From Dioszegia crocea (Eukaryota; Basidiomycota; Tremellomycetes; Tremellales; Bulleribasidiaceae): a stretch of DNA of 64,000 bases. The notes beneath the pieces are model-generated. The model saw only the letters and a program-made list of their open reading frames with translations, was not told the origin of the DNA and did no database searches. Positions 1 to 12,022 of the stretch are shown here, piece by piece. Every line of letters starts with the position of its first letter. The first letter of the stretch is position 1. The position numbers were made by a program, and so were the translations under genes. The DNA lies in the NCBI GenBank assembly GCA_001600615.1, contig BCKK01000004.1, forward strand, positions 124,001-188,000, given 5' to 3'.

Positions 1-2319
1 GATCCACTTCTGGATTCTGAATATGAGCGGGGAAGGGGATGGTTTCATGAGTTCCGAGTTCCAGCACACGCTACAGGGTCACGGCATGGATGATACATAT
101 GCAGGTAAGCTACCCGTGGCGCACTGCTCGTCCGCAGCTAATGTCCTAGATGTCGGATTTGGCTCAGTTGTCTCTATTCGACACGTCAACACCCAAGGCG
201 GATATCTTCACTCTCACCCCTACGCCTATCCTGGAGGCTCTCAACGTGAGCTTGCTCATAACGTCCGTTGTATGATGAAGCTGACTCGCTAGAACAACAA
301 ATCACCCTCTACCCTCACCGAGACGACAATAACAACTGGCGCATAACCAACGGGTCTGGCGTAGACCAACCAGCCAGCTACCCCTGGGCGGAATTACCTT
401 TCGAGGAAGTCATCGCCGGGTCCAAGATCAGACTGGAGCACGTCTCGACGGAGAAGCGATTACACAGTCATGATGTCCGTCCACCAGTAAGCGAGGTGGA
501 TTTCCAGAATGAAGTTTCGGGTTATGGTTTCCCTGGGTGAGTCAGCTTACGGGACCCATTTGACCCGAGATCTCAAGCTGATACTTGTAGATTTGCCGGT
601 GATGCGAATGATGATTTCGTCGTTGAGATTGCGCCCAAAACGAAGGGTAGCCGAAGGGATTCAGCAGCCAAGCATCGCCTTAGAACTCTTCGAACGCAGT
701 TCAGGTTGAGGCATGCTTTGTCAGGCTGTTATTTGTTCTCGCATAAGACTAAATTGCCCGAGTGGGGGTTTGAGCAGCAGGAGGTGAGTTACCAGCCCCA
801 GAAAGGTGTCCCAGAAACTCATATAATAGGTTACCTGTAATAAGAACCCAACGTGGGATAACTCATTATGGTATATCGAGACCAACAATCATCCTCAATG
901 TGAGCTGACGTGTGTGTGTGCTCATGGGATCACGGAAGCTGACGATCGCAGTACCCGTCGACGCTGAGAAGGTCAACTATCAACGCCCGTCATTCTTTGA
1001 AAAGTTCTTTGAGCTACAGGCGGTGATGTGGCGTACCAACGCCGGATTGACGGATCGGCACGCGTATGATTCTAGACCTCAATCATGGCCGTGGATGAGG
1101 AGAGGAATCGTCAGTTGCGCGGTCATCAACGAGTGATGAAATGTAGCTGACCAAGCAGAACTTCTGGGTTAAAGACCATACCCAAGTATACCTCATTGGG
1201 AACCCAGTAGTCTGGTGGCTTAGCTCAGCAAGTATTGCAGTCTACCTCGGTATCCGACTTCTCCTCGTCTTGCGTGAAAAGCGAGGCTATCGTGATCTAT
1301 ACAAACGTAAGCTGCCCAGACAGCATCGGCCAAATGAAGGCAAAGCTAACACTTCAGCCCGGATCGCATTCTACGACGAAGTCTGCGGTTTCCTAGTGAT
1401 CGGCTGGGCCCTCCACTTCCTACCCTTTTTCCTAATGCAACGACAACTATTCCTACATCACTATCTCCCCTCTTTATACTTTGCCGTCCTGTGCTTTTGC
1501 GCAGTCTTCGACTTTGTCCTCTCTTCCGTCCGACCCCGTGTCAAATTACAGGTCGGAGCTGTTATTCTCGTCCTAACCATTTGGGCTTTTGCGCATTTGA
1601 GTCCGTTGACTTATGCCAATCCTTGGACTAAAGGAATGTGCGAGAAGGGGAAATGGATCAAGAGTTGGGATTTCGCTTGGTCAGTTGTTGCGTACTTGTT
1701 TAGATGGGCGAAAAGCTGATGAGGATAGTAATGATTTCCATGATCGGCTTTCGGAGTATAAATCGGGTATCGTTAGTGATAAGATTATGCCTAGCGCGGC
1801 GATATCGTCGTATGCCGATAGCGCAATCACGAATACACTAGTGGTGAGTTGCCCAAAGCTTGTACAGGATACAGGGCAGAGCTCACACATCAGGACGAAG
1901 CCCCTGAACCGATTAAAAACGTATTTGAACCCGACACCCCACCCGAAGAAAAAACACAAGCGATCGTAGGCCCCGAACCCAATGTGCCCATGCTTGAATC
2001 CACCGAAACTCAGCCTATGCCCACAAACTCCGAAACGGACGCTCAGCAAGATACTCGGGCGCCAGTAGGGATGGATGCGGGTGCGCCACAGGTCACAGCT
2101 GCCGATCAAGATGAGGGAGGGTGGCATGGTGATGCCGAGGATGATGGGAAGCGGAATGCGGTGGGTGAGGAGGTGTTGGGACCTGGAGAAGGGAAAGTTG
2201 AAAAAGCGCCTATTGGGGCGAAAGTTGAGAATGTGCCTGAGTTGGAATTGGATGATGAGGCCAAGAAGTTGGTGGAGGGGGCTATGAAGCATTTGGAGGA
2301 GCCTGTTGGGGCTGTATAG
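1..2319 (+). CDS. PMT1: Protein O-mannosyltransferase, PMT1 subfamily (5' end outside window)
   Basis: Transfers mannose from dolichyl-phosphate mannose to Ser/Thr of secretory proteins in the ER membrane. The first bases already encode the loop before the MIR domain (IHFWILNMSGEGDGFMS). MIR repeats follow, with LHSHPYAYPGGSQ and LHSHDVRPPVSEVDFQNEVS split by short introns. Then comes TNAGLTDRHAYDSRPQSWPW, which is typical of the PMT1 rather than the PMT2 or PMT4 branch, and C-terminal membrane segments with the HHYLPSLYFA motif. The last exons need two introns (about 1676-1731 and 1854-1901). With them the frame runs WDFACNDFHDRLSEY into an acidic tail ending at 2319. The N-terminal catalytic part is outside the window, so subfamily assignment rests on the C-terminal two thirds. 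It converges with the oxidoreductase gene about 100 bp away. Confidence 0.88.
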
Positions 2320-2417
2320 AGATGTATTGGTGCGGTTTGGCGGATACTGTGGTCAAGGCATTGATATGCTGATTTAGGCAACAACTACATTCTACCACTT
2401 TCTACTTGAGTCCTTAT

Positions 2418-4356
2418 CTACAAGACAACACCGAGCAACTCATCAATCTTGACCAATTTCCCAGTTTTGAAACTCTCATTCGCCGCCAACCCAACCGCCA
2501 TGGCCAAAGCACCATCAATCTCATTTGCGCCCAACCGTGATACAGCAGTTTGCTTCTCCGTCTGTCCAGGTCGTGCACCAAAGATTTGATCAAGCATGGC
2601 TGTATCTCCACCACCTGGCTTTATCAGCTTAACTCCTTTGATAACCCGACGTTGGGAAGCGTAAAACTGACCATGGCCACCTTCTCCCTTGACGAACGGA
2701 ACTTCCACCGGAGTCTCCCATAGAGGGTGCAAGATAATCTTTTGATGTCCCTCATTAGGCAAAGCCTTCTCGCCATGCGTCACACCGGCCGTATTGCCCC
2801 CTTTGACTATTGGGTGTCGGTGAGAATTTTCAACTACTTCAAGTTCGAGGCGGCCCTTATCGCCGTTGAACATGACGCGATAACCTTCCCAGGGCTGTGT
2901 GTGTCAGCTGGGATTCGCCCGGACGGAAGGGAGAAAGCAAGCTTACGGAATACGCTGTGAGGTGATAGGTCATCGTAGCGCCATTGGCGTATTTGACTAG
3001 GACGGCCATATCATCTTCGATCGTAATGTCCTCTGCGAAGACGTTCATGTCGCGGTGGTAGTTGTCTGCCCGTATCAGCTTATGGGCGATGATCGACTAG
3101 AAACCTGCGAGTTCTTCACAGCTGATTACAGTGAGACAAGACAACTCACCAACATGTTCAGCATCCGCATACAGCTTCTTCAAAGTAGGCTCATCCTCCA
3201 GATGAATCGCAAACGGGTCATTCTCAGCCTCCTTAGAGTCTCTCGCTCGATAATAGTCTTTGGCCCATCCTGATTTCTTGCCATTCTCTGCACCGTAGAA
3301 TGCGAGGGAACCCATACCGAATACCTCTTTAGGCTTGGAGTTGATCCAGAAATTGACTAGGTCGAACTGGGGGATCAGCTCTGATTGCCTGTCATTGTTG
3401 ATGCAAGATCATGGGAACGTATCAGCTGACGTACGTGGTGGGATGACTTGTGCACCATCAATCCTCCAGATTGGTCCTTGTATCTGTGCCACCTCCTGAA
3501 GTAGTCTGCGCCATGTACGGTGTCCTAGGTGATCAGCTCATGGGCGCAGCCAAGGTCCCGCCAGCTGAAGTCTCACCAGTAGCCACTCAAAGTGTACAGA
3601 TTTAACATTCCCAATCTTCCCGCCCGAGATCAATTCTTCAATCTTCCAATGGCAAGGGTTGTAGCGGTAGTTGAAGAGGACTGAGTGCGTAAGCTTGGGT
3701 CACATTAGGGCTCTAATGCACGTGTAAGCTCACCTTGGCAGTTGCCCTTGCTCTCCTTGACTGCGCTGAGAATGCGCTGACATTTGGCTACATCGCTACA
3801 ATGCGTCAGCTGAACGTTTTCGGTTACCTTGAATGTTCCACACCAGTTAGCTAACTTACGTCGTCATTGGCTTCTCAGTCAGAACCCTGATTCCTCGCTC
3901 GATAGCGGGGATGATGAACTTGTCATGCGTGTAATCAATGGTGGTCACGACGAGAGTATCGAGCTTGGCCTCGTCGAGCATTTTGAGGAAGTCTTCCTAA
4001 GAAGCGTCAGCTGGCTTTCTCCTGGCAGTATGCAGCTAGGCCTGGAAGTAGACGGTCCATTCCCTCACTCTCATAGCTGGAACTGGAGCCAGAATATCAA
4101 CTCACCCCAGCATACTCCACCGCGGCAGGCTGACCCTGCTCAGCCAACAACTCATTATAAACCTTCATGCGCTCTTTGTTAAGATCACAGATGGCCACAA
4201 GCTGAGATTCGGGACGTTCGCTGATCGCATTGAGATACAGCTACACCATGAGCTTTCGGTACTGTCTTTCCGTACACTGAAACTCACCCTTCCTCGGTGA
4301 CCAGTACCGATCAGACCGACCCTGCCGCCTGCTTTCGAAACGCCGTTGCTTGACAT
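2418..4356 (-). CDS. Gfo/Idh/MocA family NAD(P)-dependent oxidoreductase
   Basis: Predicted soluble dehydrogenase of the glucose-fructose oxidoreductase/inositol dehydrogenase/MocA family; the substrate cannot be told from sequence. The N-terminal Rossmann fold shows [11 protein letters not shown], followed after an intron by [20 protein letters not shown]. The family EKP signature is present ([11 protein letters not shown]). The C-terminal domain contains [18 protein letters not shown], an arrangement usual for the substrate pocket, and ends [18 protein letters not shown]. At least seven short introns interrupt it. I chose the ATG at 4356 because it sits 11 codons before the nucleotide-binding glycines; an in-frame ATG at 4395 would add 13 residues. 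Such genes in fungi are often of bacterial descent, but nothing here proves transfer. Confidence 0.85.
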
Positions 4357-4656
4357 GTTTTCTGGATGGTGTAGGAGGGGATGTATAGAGCTCATGTGGA
4401 CTTCGATCAGAGGTGGGTTTATAATAGAATTTAAGAGGAAAGGAGAGTAACAAGGTGGACCCCACCGGCGCCGGCGGGCCGGAATGCTACCGAGCAGCGA
4501 CCGGCCCGAGCACGGATATTACGGCATCCAGATCGTCGTCCGTGCGTTGCGTCCAAATTTGGGTGGCGAGTCGCGTCAAGAGTGGTGGTGAAGCACTTCA
4601 TCTAGTCAATCGCATAGGACACATCTATATCAGCACGCACTACCAGCATCGCGAGC

Positions 4657-5128
4657 ATGTCGCTCGTACCGGTATGTGGGCAATGTTCACAGTCACTAAA
4701 TTCGGAGGGAGCAATTTGGTCCCAATCAAAGCTGATAAGCAGAAATGCGCACCGACGCCTTCCCCCTTGCCCGCAGATCTCCTCACTCTCATCGTATACC
4801 ACCTCGATCGACCTTCTGCATTTTGCTTTGCTTGAGCTTGCCGGATCTTCTCTGCGATTGCTGCCCTGGAATCTGGAAGGAAGTCCAGATCAAGCTTCCG
4901 GCTCACTATGGCGAGTTCCCCACGGTGTATCCAGACGCGGGACCTGGCCTTTCGCCATACCTGAGACAGCGCAAGGAGTCACATGAGGAGGAGAAATACG
5001 CAACGGAAGCAGAGGAACTGTGAGGAGATGCTGCTAGGGAGATCGCACAGCAGATTGTCTTACAGGCGGATGGAAGGCGCTGGGGGATGGTCAAATCCAT
5101 CCGGCTTGAGCCTCGAAGTGGGAGGTAG
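4657..5128 (+). pseudogene. F-box-like protein relic
   Basis: The start MSLVP is followed by a plausible 54-nt intron (GTATGT donor, GCTGATAAGCAG acceptor) and then LPADLLTLIVYHLDRPS, which resembles the first half of an F-box. The frame then has to shift to reach GIWKEVQIKLPAHYGEFP, a typical F-box continuation. Further on, EEL is followed by an in-frame TGA at 5021-5023 and then by ARE IAQQIVLQADGRRWGMV in the same frame, ending at TAG 5126-5128. One frameshift and one internal stop suggest a decayed gene. An alternative is an intron that I have not resolved. No function is assigned. Confidence 0.35.
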
Positions 5129-5643
5129 ACAAGTAACAGCCTGAGTCGGCGAGGTCGACGGTAGAAGTTCAGAGATCCGACAAGGCATCGTACATACTAT
5201 GCACAAAATCTAACCAGTCAGCGTGGGTTTTCCGAAGAAGGCAGGAGGACGTACTTGTCGTCTGAGAAAGTCACTCCGTTTCCTAAGGCCTCGTCCCGGA
5301 CCCAACCTCCGTGCTCCACTCGCCGCCAAAAGGGGCATCCTTCTTCCCCCTTCTATGACACCTATACTGCTTTCCCCCTTTATCAGCACGACGCCATCCC
5401 TTCAAAGGCATGTCAAGCCCTGAGAGCCGATGGTTCTACTTTGGCGCAATAGGGTATCCACAGGGGCCGTGATGTCTTCCTTGTCGCGTCGATAGCGGGA
5501 ACGAGGCGATTTGGCCAATGAAGAAGGCAACGAGGATCAAGCGAGGATAGGGTATAAGATGATCTCAGGAGTTTGGGGTGGAAGGAAAAGTGGAAATGGC
5601 ACGATGGAGAGTGGGAATAATATTGCTGACTGGCCGGTATCGC
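5129..5643. other. Intergenic, no supported gene
   Basis: Only short unsupported ORFs on either strand; no splice pattern or conserved motif that I could follow. Confidence 0.5.
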
Positions 5644-6051
5644 CTAAGTCGCGCTGTAAGGCGGCGGGATATCGTCCCCTTTCTTAGGTTTGATCATGAG
5701 TCGGTCTGCGCGTGTATAGGCCTCTTGGCGTACTGAATCATCAGCAATGTATCCACAGCTTTGACAAAGTCATAATAGCCCACAAAGAGACCAGAGGCGA
5801 GACTGACTAAGCGGTGTCTGTTCCTCCCTTCGCGTGTGCACTTCTCTCTCCATCCTCTCCCGCCAATCCCTTTCCGCGTTCTCTAGCCTTTCCTGGTCTT
5901 CCCTCTCATTACACACATCGAGACATACGGCCTGGATGAGGTATCCTAGCGCATTGCCAATGACATGGCCGACAAGTGAATCAGAGCTGGAGTCATGGTG
6001 GTGATCCGGATGGCACATTCTCGACGTTGGATATCGGTAGATTGATAACAC
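5644..6051 (-). CDS. Small hypothetical protein (about 115-120 aa)
   Basis: An ORF from 6051 (or the second ATG at 6021, MCHPDHHHDSSSDS) encodes a short hydrophobic stretch (VGHVIGNALGYLIQAVCLDV) and a charged helix (ENAERDWRERMEREVHTRRE). It meets a stop near 5770. The same frame resumes downstream with YTRADRLMIKPKKGDDIPPPY and ends at TAG 5644-5646. A 51-nt intron (GTGGGC donor, CTGATGATTCAG acceptor) would join the two parts in frame. The donor is weak, so the model is tentative. I recognise no family. It lies in a gene-poor region next to decayed sequences and may itself be a remnant. Confidence 0.4.
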
Positions 6052-6290
6052 TCCTGACTGAGTGAGTGGCTGAGACGTAGCTACGAGTACTCTGATGAAA
6101 TGAGCGCGTGATTATGACGCTAGATGGCGGGCGTAGGCATGAGGTATGGGACGAAAGGACGGATTTGTGCCAAGGTTCAAGGTGGCAAATTGCTTGGCGA
6201 CAATTCGCCAGATAGCGCTAGCCAGGATATATGAGCTTTATTAACCAAGGGGTCCAATGCGCGGGTCTTTAGGACATCGTTATTTACATC

Positions 6291-6611
6291 ATGACTACTC
6301 CTGATCTCAGCGCTACAAACCTTCCCGTCTGCCCTCCGGATCAATCAACCCTTGAAGCATTGACCTTTGGGCAAGCCGAGCTAGCGGACGACTACTCTCG
6401 CTGGTAGGCGGAAGACCTCGAGATGTGGCTAATGGTGATGCTCTTCGACAACCCCAACCTTGCCATTTGGTCGAGGACCTGCTCGCTGTGATCCTGCTCG
6501 CCATGCCCCCTCGAAGGCCTTATCCGTTTTCCGGCCCCTGCCCCGGCTCCTGCTCCCGGTCCTGTTGCGGCTGCTGTCGTGTGTGCTGCTCCGGCGACGG
6601 ATCTCGCTTAA
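6291..6611 (+). pseudogene. Decayed ORF with two internal stops
   Basis: A single frame starts MTTPDLSATNLPVCPPDQ and stays protein-like for about 105 codons (AELADDYSRW, then AEDLEMWLMVMLFDNPNLAI, then a Pro-Ala-rich stretch PAPAPAPGPVAAAVV). It is broken by TAG after SRW and TGA after RTCSL, and ends in TAA at 6609-6611. The style is compatible with the N-terminal part of a retroelement-encoded protein, but no diagnostic motif is visible. Confidence 0.3.
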
Positions 6612-7661
6612 CACCTACCATTTACCGGCTGGTGCAGATGGGTGTGTCGGACGATGCATACTATCTCAATGACCATCTCAACTGGGTGTGCCCGTTCAGT
6701 CAATCCTTGCAGGTGAGTGACGCAATTACACCCTCGTCGCTCGTACTACACAGATATCCGCTGGAAACCTCATCAAAATATCTCTTCCGCGCCACCTTCC
6801 TCCGAAGCGTACCCCAATCCGCTCGGCTCCTTCTTAACGCCCGTCGCGCGGATCAATTGCCATCAGTCAGTGTTATCACTCACACAACTCTGCTTGAAGA
6901 CGGCAGGACTTATCTCGTGATTATTCCGGCTGGCTCCGCCATCCGCGCACCCGTCCCCCCGGAGCCCGGGCCAAGCGTTCCCCTCTAAAGACCGCTCTCC
7001 ACCTCGCCCGCATATACGGTGAGTCCATAGGAGGGCAACTGCGATTTGTGACGGTGGTACCAGAGGGGTGGTGAGCGTATCCAGCGGGGATGAACACTGC
7101 TTAACTCTATCATACTCATCAGCTTCGTTCATTTACCAACGGGTCGACCTACCGGAAAGAAAAATGATATCCGATACCTCGTCGCAGCTTCTCTCCCGGA
7201 CAGAGACCCAACCAAATGCCAGCACACATACGTCGAAGCGGGGGTTCGAGGGAAAGGACCAATAGACAATGGACGTGAAGAAGTATCGTATATATCAAAT
7301 TGGGCACTGGATCAGTCTAGGGACAACGAGTTCTGTAGTTGGAGTCTTGAATCACCAATATGAATCAATATTGCCCCCAGTTGACCGCCCAAATAACCGC
7401 CTAGAGACCGCCTAGAGGTTTTGACAGAGGATCGTTCCCTATAGACACAAAGCGGCCGGAGGGAGGCGTGTTCACGATCTGTCTGAGCTAGAAAGTTGGT
7501 AAGGAAAGTGAAACTAGGGCAGGCAGGGGCTACGCTGGCAGATCAAGGCAAGGTAGGCCGTGGGTGCAGGAATCGCTTTGCAGCAATTAGACCCAAACAG
7601 TGAGACGAGTCCATCAGGCGATATTCCCGACCCCTACAGCGTCCTCATCCTAGCAAAGACT
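6612..7661. other. Gene-poor stretch
   Basis: Short overlapping ORFs on both strands without splice or family support. I see no RNA gene or clear repeat. Confidence 0.45.
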
Positions 7662-7979
7662 TCATCTTTCAATGTCTACGCTCATTTGATAATAAACCTC
7701 GCTGAGCCTTAGAAGCTGGACCATCCCTCTCCTCCACATCATCGCCGAGTACCCGAAGTCCTCCAAATTCTTAACAACCTCACCCTCGGCATCGTGGATG
7801 GCACTGCCCCGGGCGCAGACAAGTTCTGCGCTAGCCGCATCACCCACTTGTTGGAGAGGCGCTAGGATTAGAAAGGGGAATTAGGCGGACTCCGGTGGCA
7901 GAGATTTACCGTTTAGCGTTGAAGTCAATTGCGAGGCATGCTGTGAACTTTGGGGTGTCACGGACGTTAGAGGTTTGCT
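7662..7979 (-). CDS. Uncertain small multi-exon gene or gene fragment
   Basis: The last exon (about 7662-7852) encodes APLQQVGDAASAELVCARG and FGYSAMMWRRGMVQLLRLSE, ending at TGA 7662-7664. A short intron (GTAAATCT donor, TAATCCTAG acceptor) links it in frame to an exon ending QHASQLTSTLN near 7910-7978. That exon is preceded by a GCTAATATAATTCCAG-like acceptor, so more exons upstream are possible. I could not find a start codon or a family. It is reported because two independent splice signals keep one frame open. Confidence 0.3.
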
Positions 7980-8579
7980 GGAATTATATTAGCCACTCCT
8001 GGGGTTACGTTAGATAGGATCGACAACATCGTGATTCGCTTAGACATTCCTCGAGACTCGTACCTAGCTGTCTCATTCATACTTTCTAGATACCAAGGCT
8101 GTAGCTTTAGATCAGTACTACATAGACTCAGGTCAACGGGATTACTGTAGGGACACAACCGCCACTTCCGATCCGCCACCACCGAAATCGCCAAACACTC
8201 CCGAGATCGATTAGATTCTCCATCCGCTATTATATCACCTAAAATATGTACTACGTATAAAGCTACTGTACGCTCCGACCAGCAACCACACGATCCCCGT
8301 AATAAACGGACTTCCTAGCCTACAGGGCACCGGCAAGACTCCCGACTTGCTGCCCCTGACTCCCTTGCTCCCCCTGCTTCTGCTCCCCCTGGACCTCAGC
8401 CGCCAGGTTGGCCCTGGCGTTGATCCGCTCATCCGCCGATATGTTGCCATTTTGCCGCGGGAATGTAGCGCCTCTTAGATGAGCCTTTCCTGTTTCTTCA
8501 CCAATCCCCTGCCGTTGCACTCTGCAGCGCTGTGGTTATAGCTGTCGTGCGCGGGATGAAAGAGATGTCGGCGAGGACG
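7980..8579. other. Stretch upstream of the RT relic, no supported gene
   Basis: Positions 8330-8420 are C/T-rich, with TGCTCCCCCTG-like near-repeats on the + strand. It may be the eroded 5' part of the retroelement, but no RT motif is readable before about 8600. Confidence 0.3.
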
Positions 8580-9176
8580 CAGTCTGGTAGGGATCAAGGG
8601 TGGGGTGGAACCGGTGATTCGCTTGATTGACAGGGCGGTCAAGAAGGAGCTGGATGGTGACTACAAAAAGGTCACCAGCCTTGACTTCAGGAACGCCTTC
8701 AATACCCTCAGGCGAGGCATGATCGCCGACGGTCTCCGCAAACACTCCTCTGGTCTCTTCCGATGTGCCAAATGGGCGTACAGTTCCCCCACTGGTTCCA
8801 TCATCCCTGGCGCTGCTCCTGCTTCATCCCCTTTTTTTTCCAAAAGTTTATGCCAAGGAGGTCCCCTCGGGGCCCTTTCGCTCCTCGGTTGCCTACCTGC
8901 CCATCCTCGAAGCCCTCCACGCCGAGTTAGGTGATGCTTCAATCATCGTCGCCTACCTCGACGACACCTACATCCGCTCCAAATCGGTCGATCCACTCCC
9001 CAGCGGTCTCCGAGTTCTTCACCCGGCCCGAGTCCTGTCTTAAGCTCAACGTCTCCCAATGTGTAACATTCGAGCTAGACGACATCAGGAGGGACGGGCT
9101 GGAGATCCTGGGGACGATGGTGGGGCCGGCAAGCGTAAGGCGAGCGTTTCTCAACAAGAAATTTGACATTCTCTAA
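8580..9176 (+). pseudogene. Degenerate LINE-type reverse transcriptase fragment
   Basis: Three consecutive frames each carry part of a reverse transcriptase. The first (from about 8590) has GGVEPVIRLIDRAV and the motif-A-like LDFRNAFNTL, followed by motif B QGGPLG near 8855. The second has ILEALHAELG and the catalytic YxDD motif as AYLDDTYI near 8955. The third has TFELDDIRRDGLEILGTMVG and stops at 9174-9176. At least two frameshifts separate them, one close to a run of eight T at 8831-8838. The order A-B-YxDD and the spacing identify a non-LTR (LINE-like) polymerase. No endonuclease domain, target-site duplication or poly-A tail was recognised. The copy is inactive. Confidence 0.75.
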
Positions 9177-12022
9177 AAGTCTGTGTGAGATCAGTAAAGC
9201 CCTAGCGCTATGCGAGTTGGGACGTACCGATTCTGACTTTCGCACCTTTCAAGCCATCTCCACCGCCTCCATCCCATTCTTTTTTCATATACATATTGCG
9301 AGGTGGGTTTGATCGGCGTTTGTCTAATACGGTTAGCTCGTTTCATGTGAAGAATGACTGAATAAGGAAACTTACTGACTAGCTTGGTGCTTGAAGCGGC
9401 ATGGTATGGGGGAGGAGAAGGAAAGCTGCACCTAGCGAGGGGAGTGGTCAAAGTCGGCTACACCGAAAGGGGAGACTTTGGAGTGGTGCAACCGAAGGAG
9501 CCAAAGCAGAGCCAATTATGCTTCATGCACACCTGGAATCCTTGCCCCCGGGCGAGTGTGTCCCTTTAGGCAACTTCGCCCCGTATTGCAAGCGTGCCAA
9601 GAGTGAGCCAATGCTGCGCCTCACCCAGTCCCGGCAACTTGCTCGCTCTCCGCATTACTGCGAGAGCCTCTTCAGCTAAGGGACCTCTGATGCCTCGCCC
9701 CCCCCTCCTCAAGATTCTCCGAAGTCCTACCACTTCCCTCTGACCTTCGCCCGATGCGGAATCGTCCTCTTGACGGCATGGACATAGAGGTAGACCTGAC
9801 AGACCGTGGTTACCCTGTCCAGCCTCTACCCAGAGATCGAGAAGAGGTATCATTTCTTTTTCGACCCAATCAACATCGTCAAGTAGATGACCGGGCAGGT
9901 CAAGAAGGGTGACTTAGTCGGCGATACGCCGCCGTCCAAATTTTGATCGCCAAGCGCAGAATGAGTTCTGCAGGAGTACGGGAGAGTAATATGCTGGAAG
10001 AGTATTTGGGGAAATAGGGAAAGAGCATGCTGGAAGAATGCTAGGGAGTAGGCGAGAGCATGTATGCGGTGAATAGTGGGGGCGCGCGGGAGCAGATGTC
10101 GCTGGGGTCTGGGTGTTTTAAGGTATGGGAATGAGGCGGAGGATATGGGTGTTGAGCTATGCAGGATGAGGAGTACGGCGGGGAAAAAGAGGGCCGCTGC
10201 CCTTCGGAAGGCGAGGGGAATCTGGGCGAGAAGCGACGTGGAGTCGAACAGTGGAGTTCGGCTGTATCGCGTTGAAGGATTGAGCTGCAGAAAGTGTGTC
10301 AGCTGGATTCCGGACTGATATACATCGGACAAAGAGAATCGACTTGCGGGTAATCCCCCTAGATCCGATCTCCCCCTGCGTCTCCTCGAGTACGTGGTGG
10401 GGCAGTGAGTCTTGGGTTGAAAGAATGATCTGACGTCGGACGCGAACCGTCTGGCGTTGTGGATAGGAAATTTTGCCGTGGGTGGATCACGCCCCAGCGG
10501 ATCATTCAATGCCCCTCGATTTCCGCAGACAACCGTCGTAAATAGTCGAGTAGCTCCGACCGTTGCGCCCATTGGTGGTGATTCGGCACATGGGTCGATT
10601 GGAAGGAGAAGTAGACTAAGATCTGCGTTGGGGCGTCTTTGAGACGGAAGACGCAGGGAGGAAGGGACAGAGGGAGTCGGTACGTGTCTGACCCTACTCC
10701 GTCAGCCTTGCTCGGTCAGCTATCTCTTTGCATCAAGATCAGCAGCAGCGACCCAACTCACGCAGAGCAACCACCGGGATGTATACAGAGATGTCTAGAG
10801 CGGATTATTGATTTTGGCTCGAATATGGTGGGGAGATGAGGCGGGCATGTGCCGAATCAATCAATACCATTTACTGATGGATCAGCTTAAAGCGTTTCTA
10901 CTCTAGTAGTAAGCTGACTTACGATCGAATGAGAGCTTCGATCACTGCCTCTCAGCCCTGGACTCGCTTGGTGAAGTTCGCGGCATGGAAACGTAAAACT
11001 GCGCTACCAATGTCTGGAACAGGTATCACGAAACATCTTCTCTCACTGATCCCGACTCCCCTCTAATCCTTGTGCCAGAACGCAGGCGTGATAAGCGTAG
11101 ATGTAGCCGCCTTCTATTTTGGTCGGGCCAGGCATGGGTCTCGACGCGAGTTGCCGAGGCGGAGTGAGTTGCTTTGCGATTCTATGAGGAGATGGCTGAC
11201 TCGTCGAAGGGGACATCGCGCCAGTCGGAAGAAGAAGCCAACAGACACGTCGCGATGTGGTAGATGACGTGACACGTTTGAGCCTGCAGCTGAAGTTACC
11301 GGTTGGCGCTAGTCCGCATTCCGGGATGCCACTCATTGAAGGTCATGTCTGGAGTGAGGTGCGGATGAATGCTGAATCGATAGGGGCTGTTAGTAGAAAC
11401 AACGTCACAGCTGAGTAGGTCAGCTAAGGCATGTGAGGGAAAACGTACCTCTTGAAGTATTGAAGCAGTACGGTTCAAGTCGAAGTGGTGTTTGAGCTCT
11501 GTTCCGTCATGCTGCAAGTCACTTCTGACTTCCGATACTCTGCAAGAGAGATAACTCGATTCGCTGAAACTGATGTCGTTGAACGGGAAGCACAGCTATC
11601 GAGATACATTAGAGAAGGAAATTGGTGTGACAGAAGTTCTATCTATAGGGGGGAAGGCGGAAAGAAGGGGAAGGTGGAGGCACCAAAATGACGCATTTGG
11701 ATTGGCTGTTCCTTTGTTTGCCTCAAAAGGTCTCAATCCACTCAATACATCTTCTCATCCGGGGTATACTATCCGCTAAATATGGGTATAGGGCTTGACA
11801 CTAGATCCTGACTAATTCTAAACGGGACCGTAGCTAGATTGAAGACTGTACAAAGATAAATGGTGAAGATCTCTCCTCTCGCCCCTTCCTTCCCTCCCTT
11901 CCTTCTCTCTTCCTTCCCTCCTTGACTCCATCCCCATATCCCATGCCTCGTTCCCGCCAATCACCCTCAATCTCATCGCACAGGCCTATACTGATCCAGC
12001 AGCATGCTTTGTTCTTGCCTGC
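9177..12022. other. 2.8 kb without a supported gene
   Basis: Between the RT relic and HD1. A 240-codon ORF on the minus strand (9850-10572) is low-complexity and lacks family or splice support. Around 11040-11520 the minus strand has short open stretches and one good intron-like signal (GTACGT to TTAGCTGACCTACTCAG), but the exons do not join in frame. Positions 11876-11930 hold a C/T-rich tract (CCTTCCTTCCCTCCC type). This desert borders the mating-type gene pair. Confidence 0.5.

Noticed and set aside
9850..10572. 240-codon minus-strand ORF
   Set aside because: Biased, low-complexity composition, no motif, no splice context; probably open by chance.
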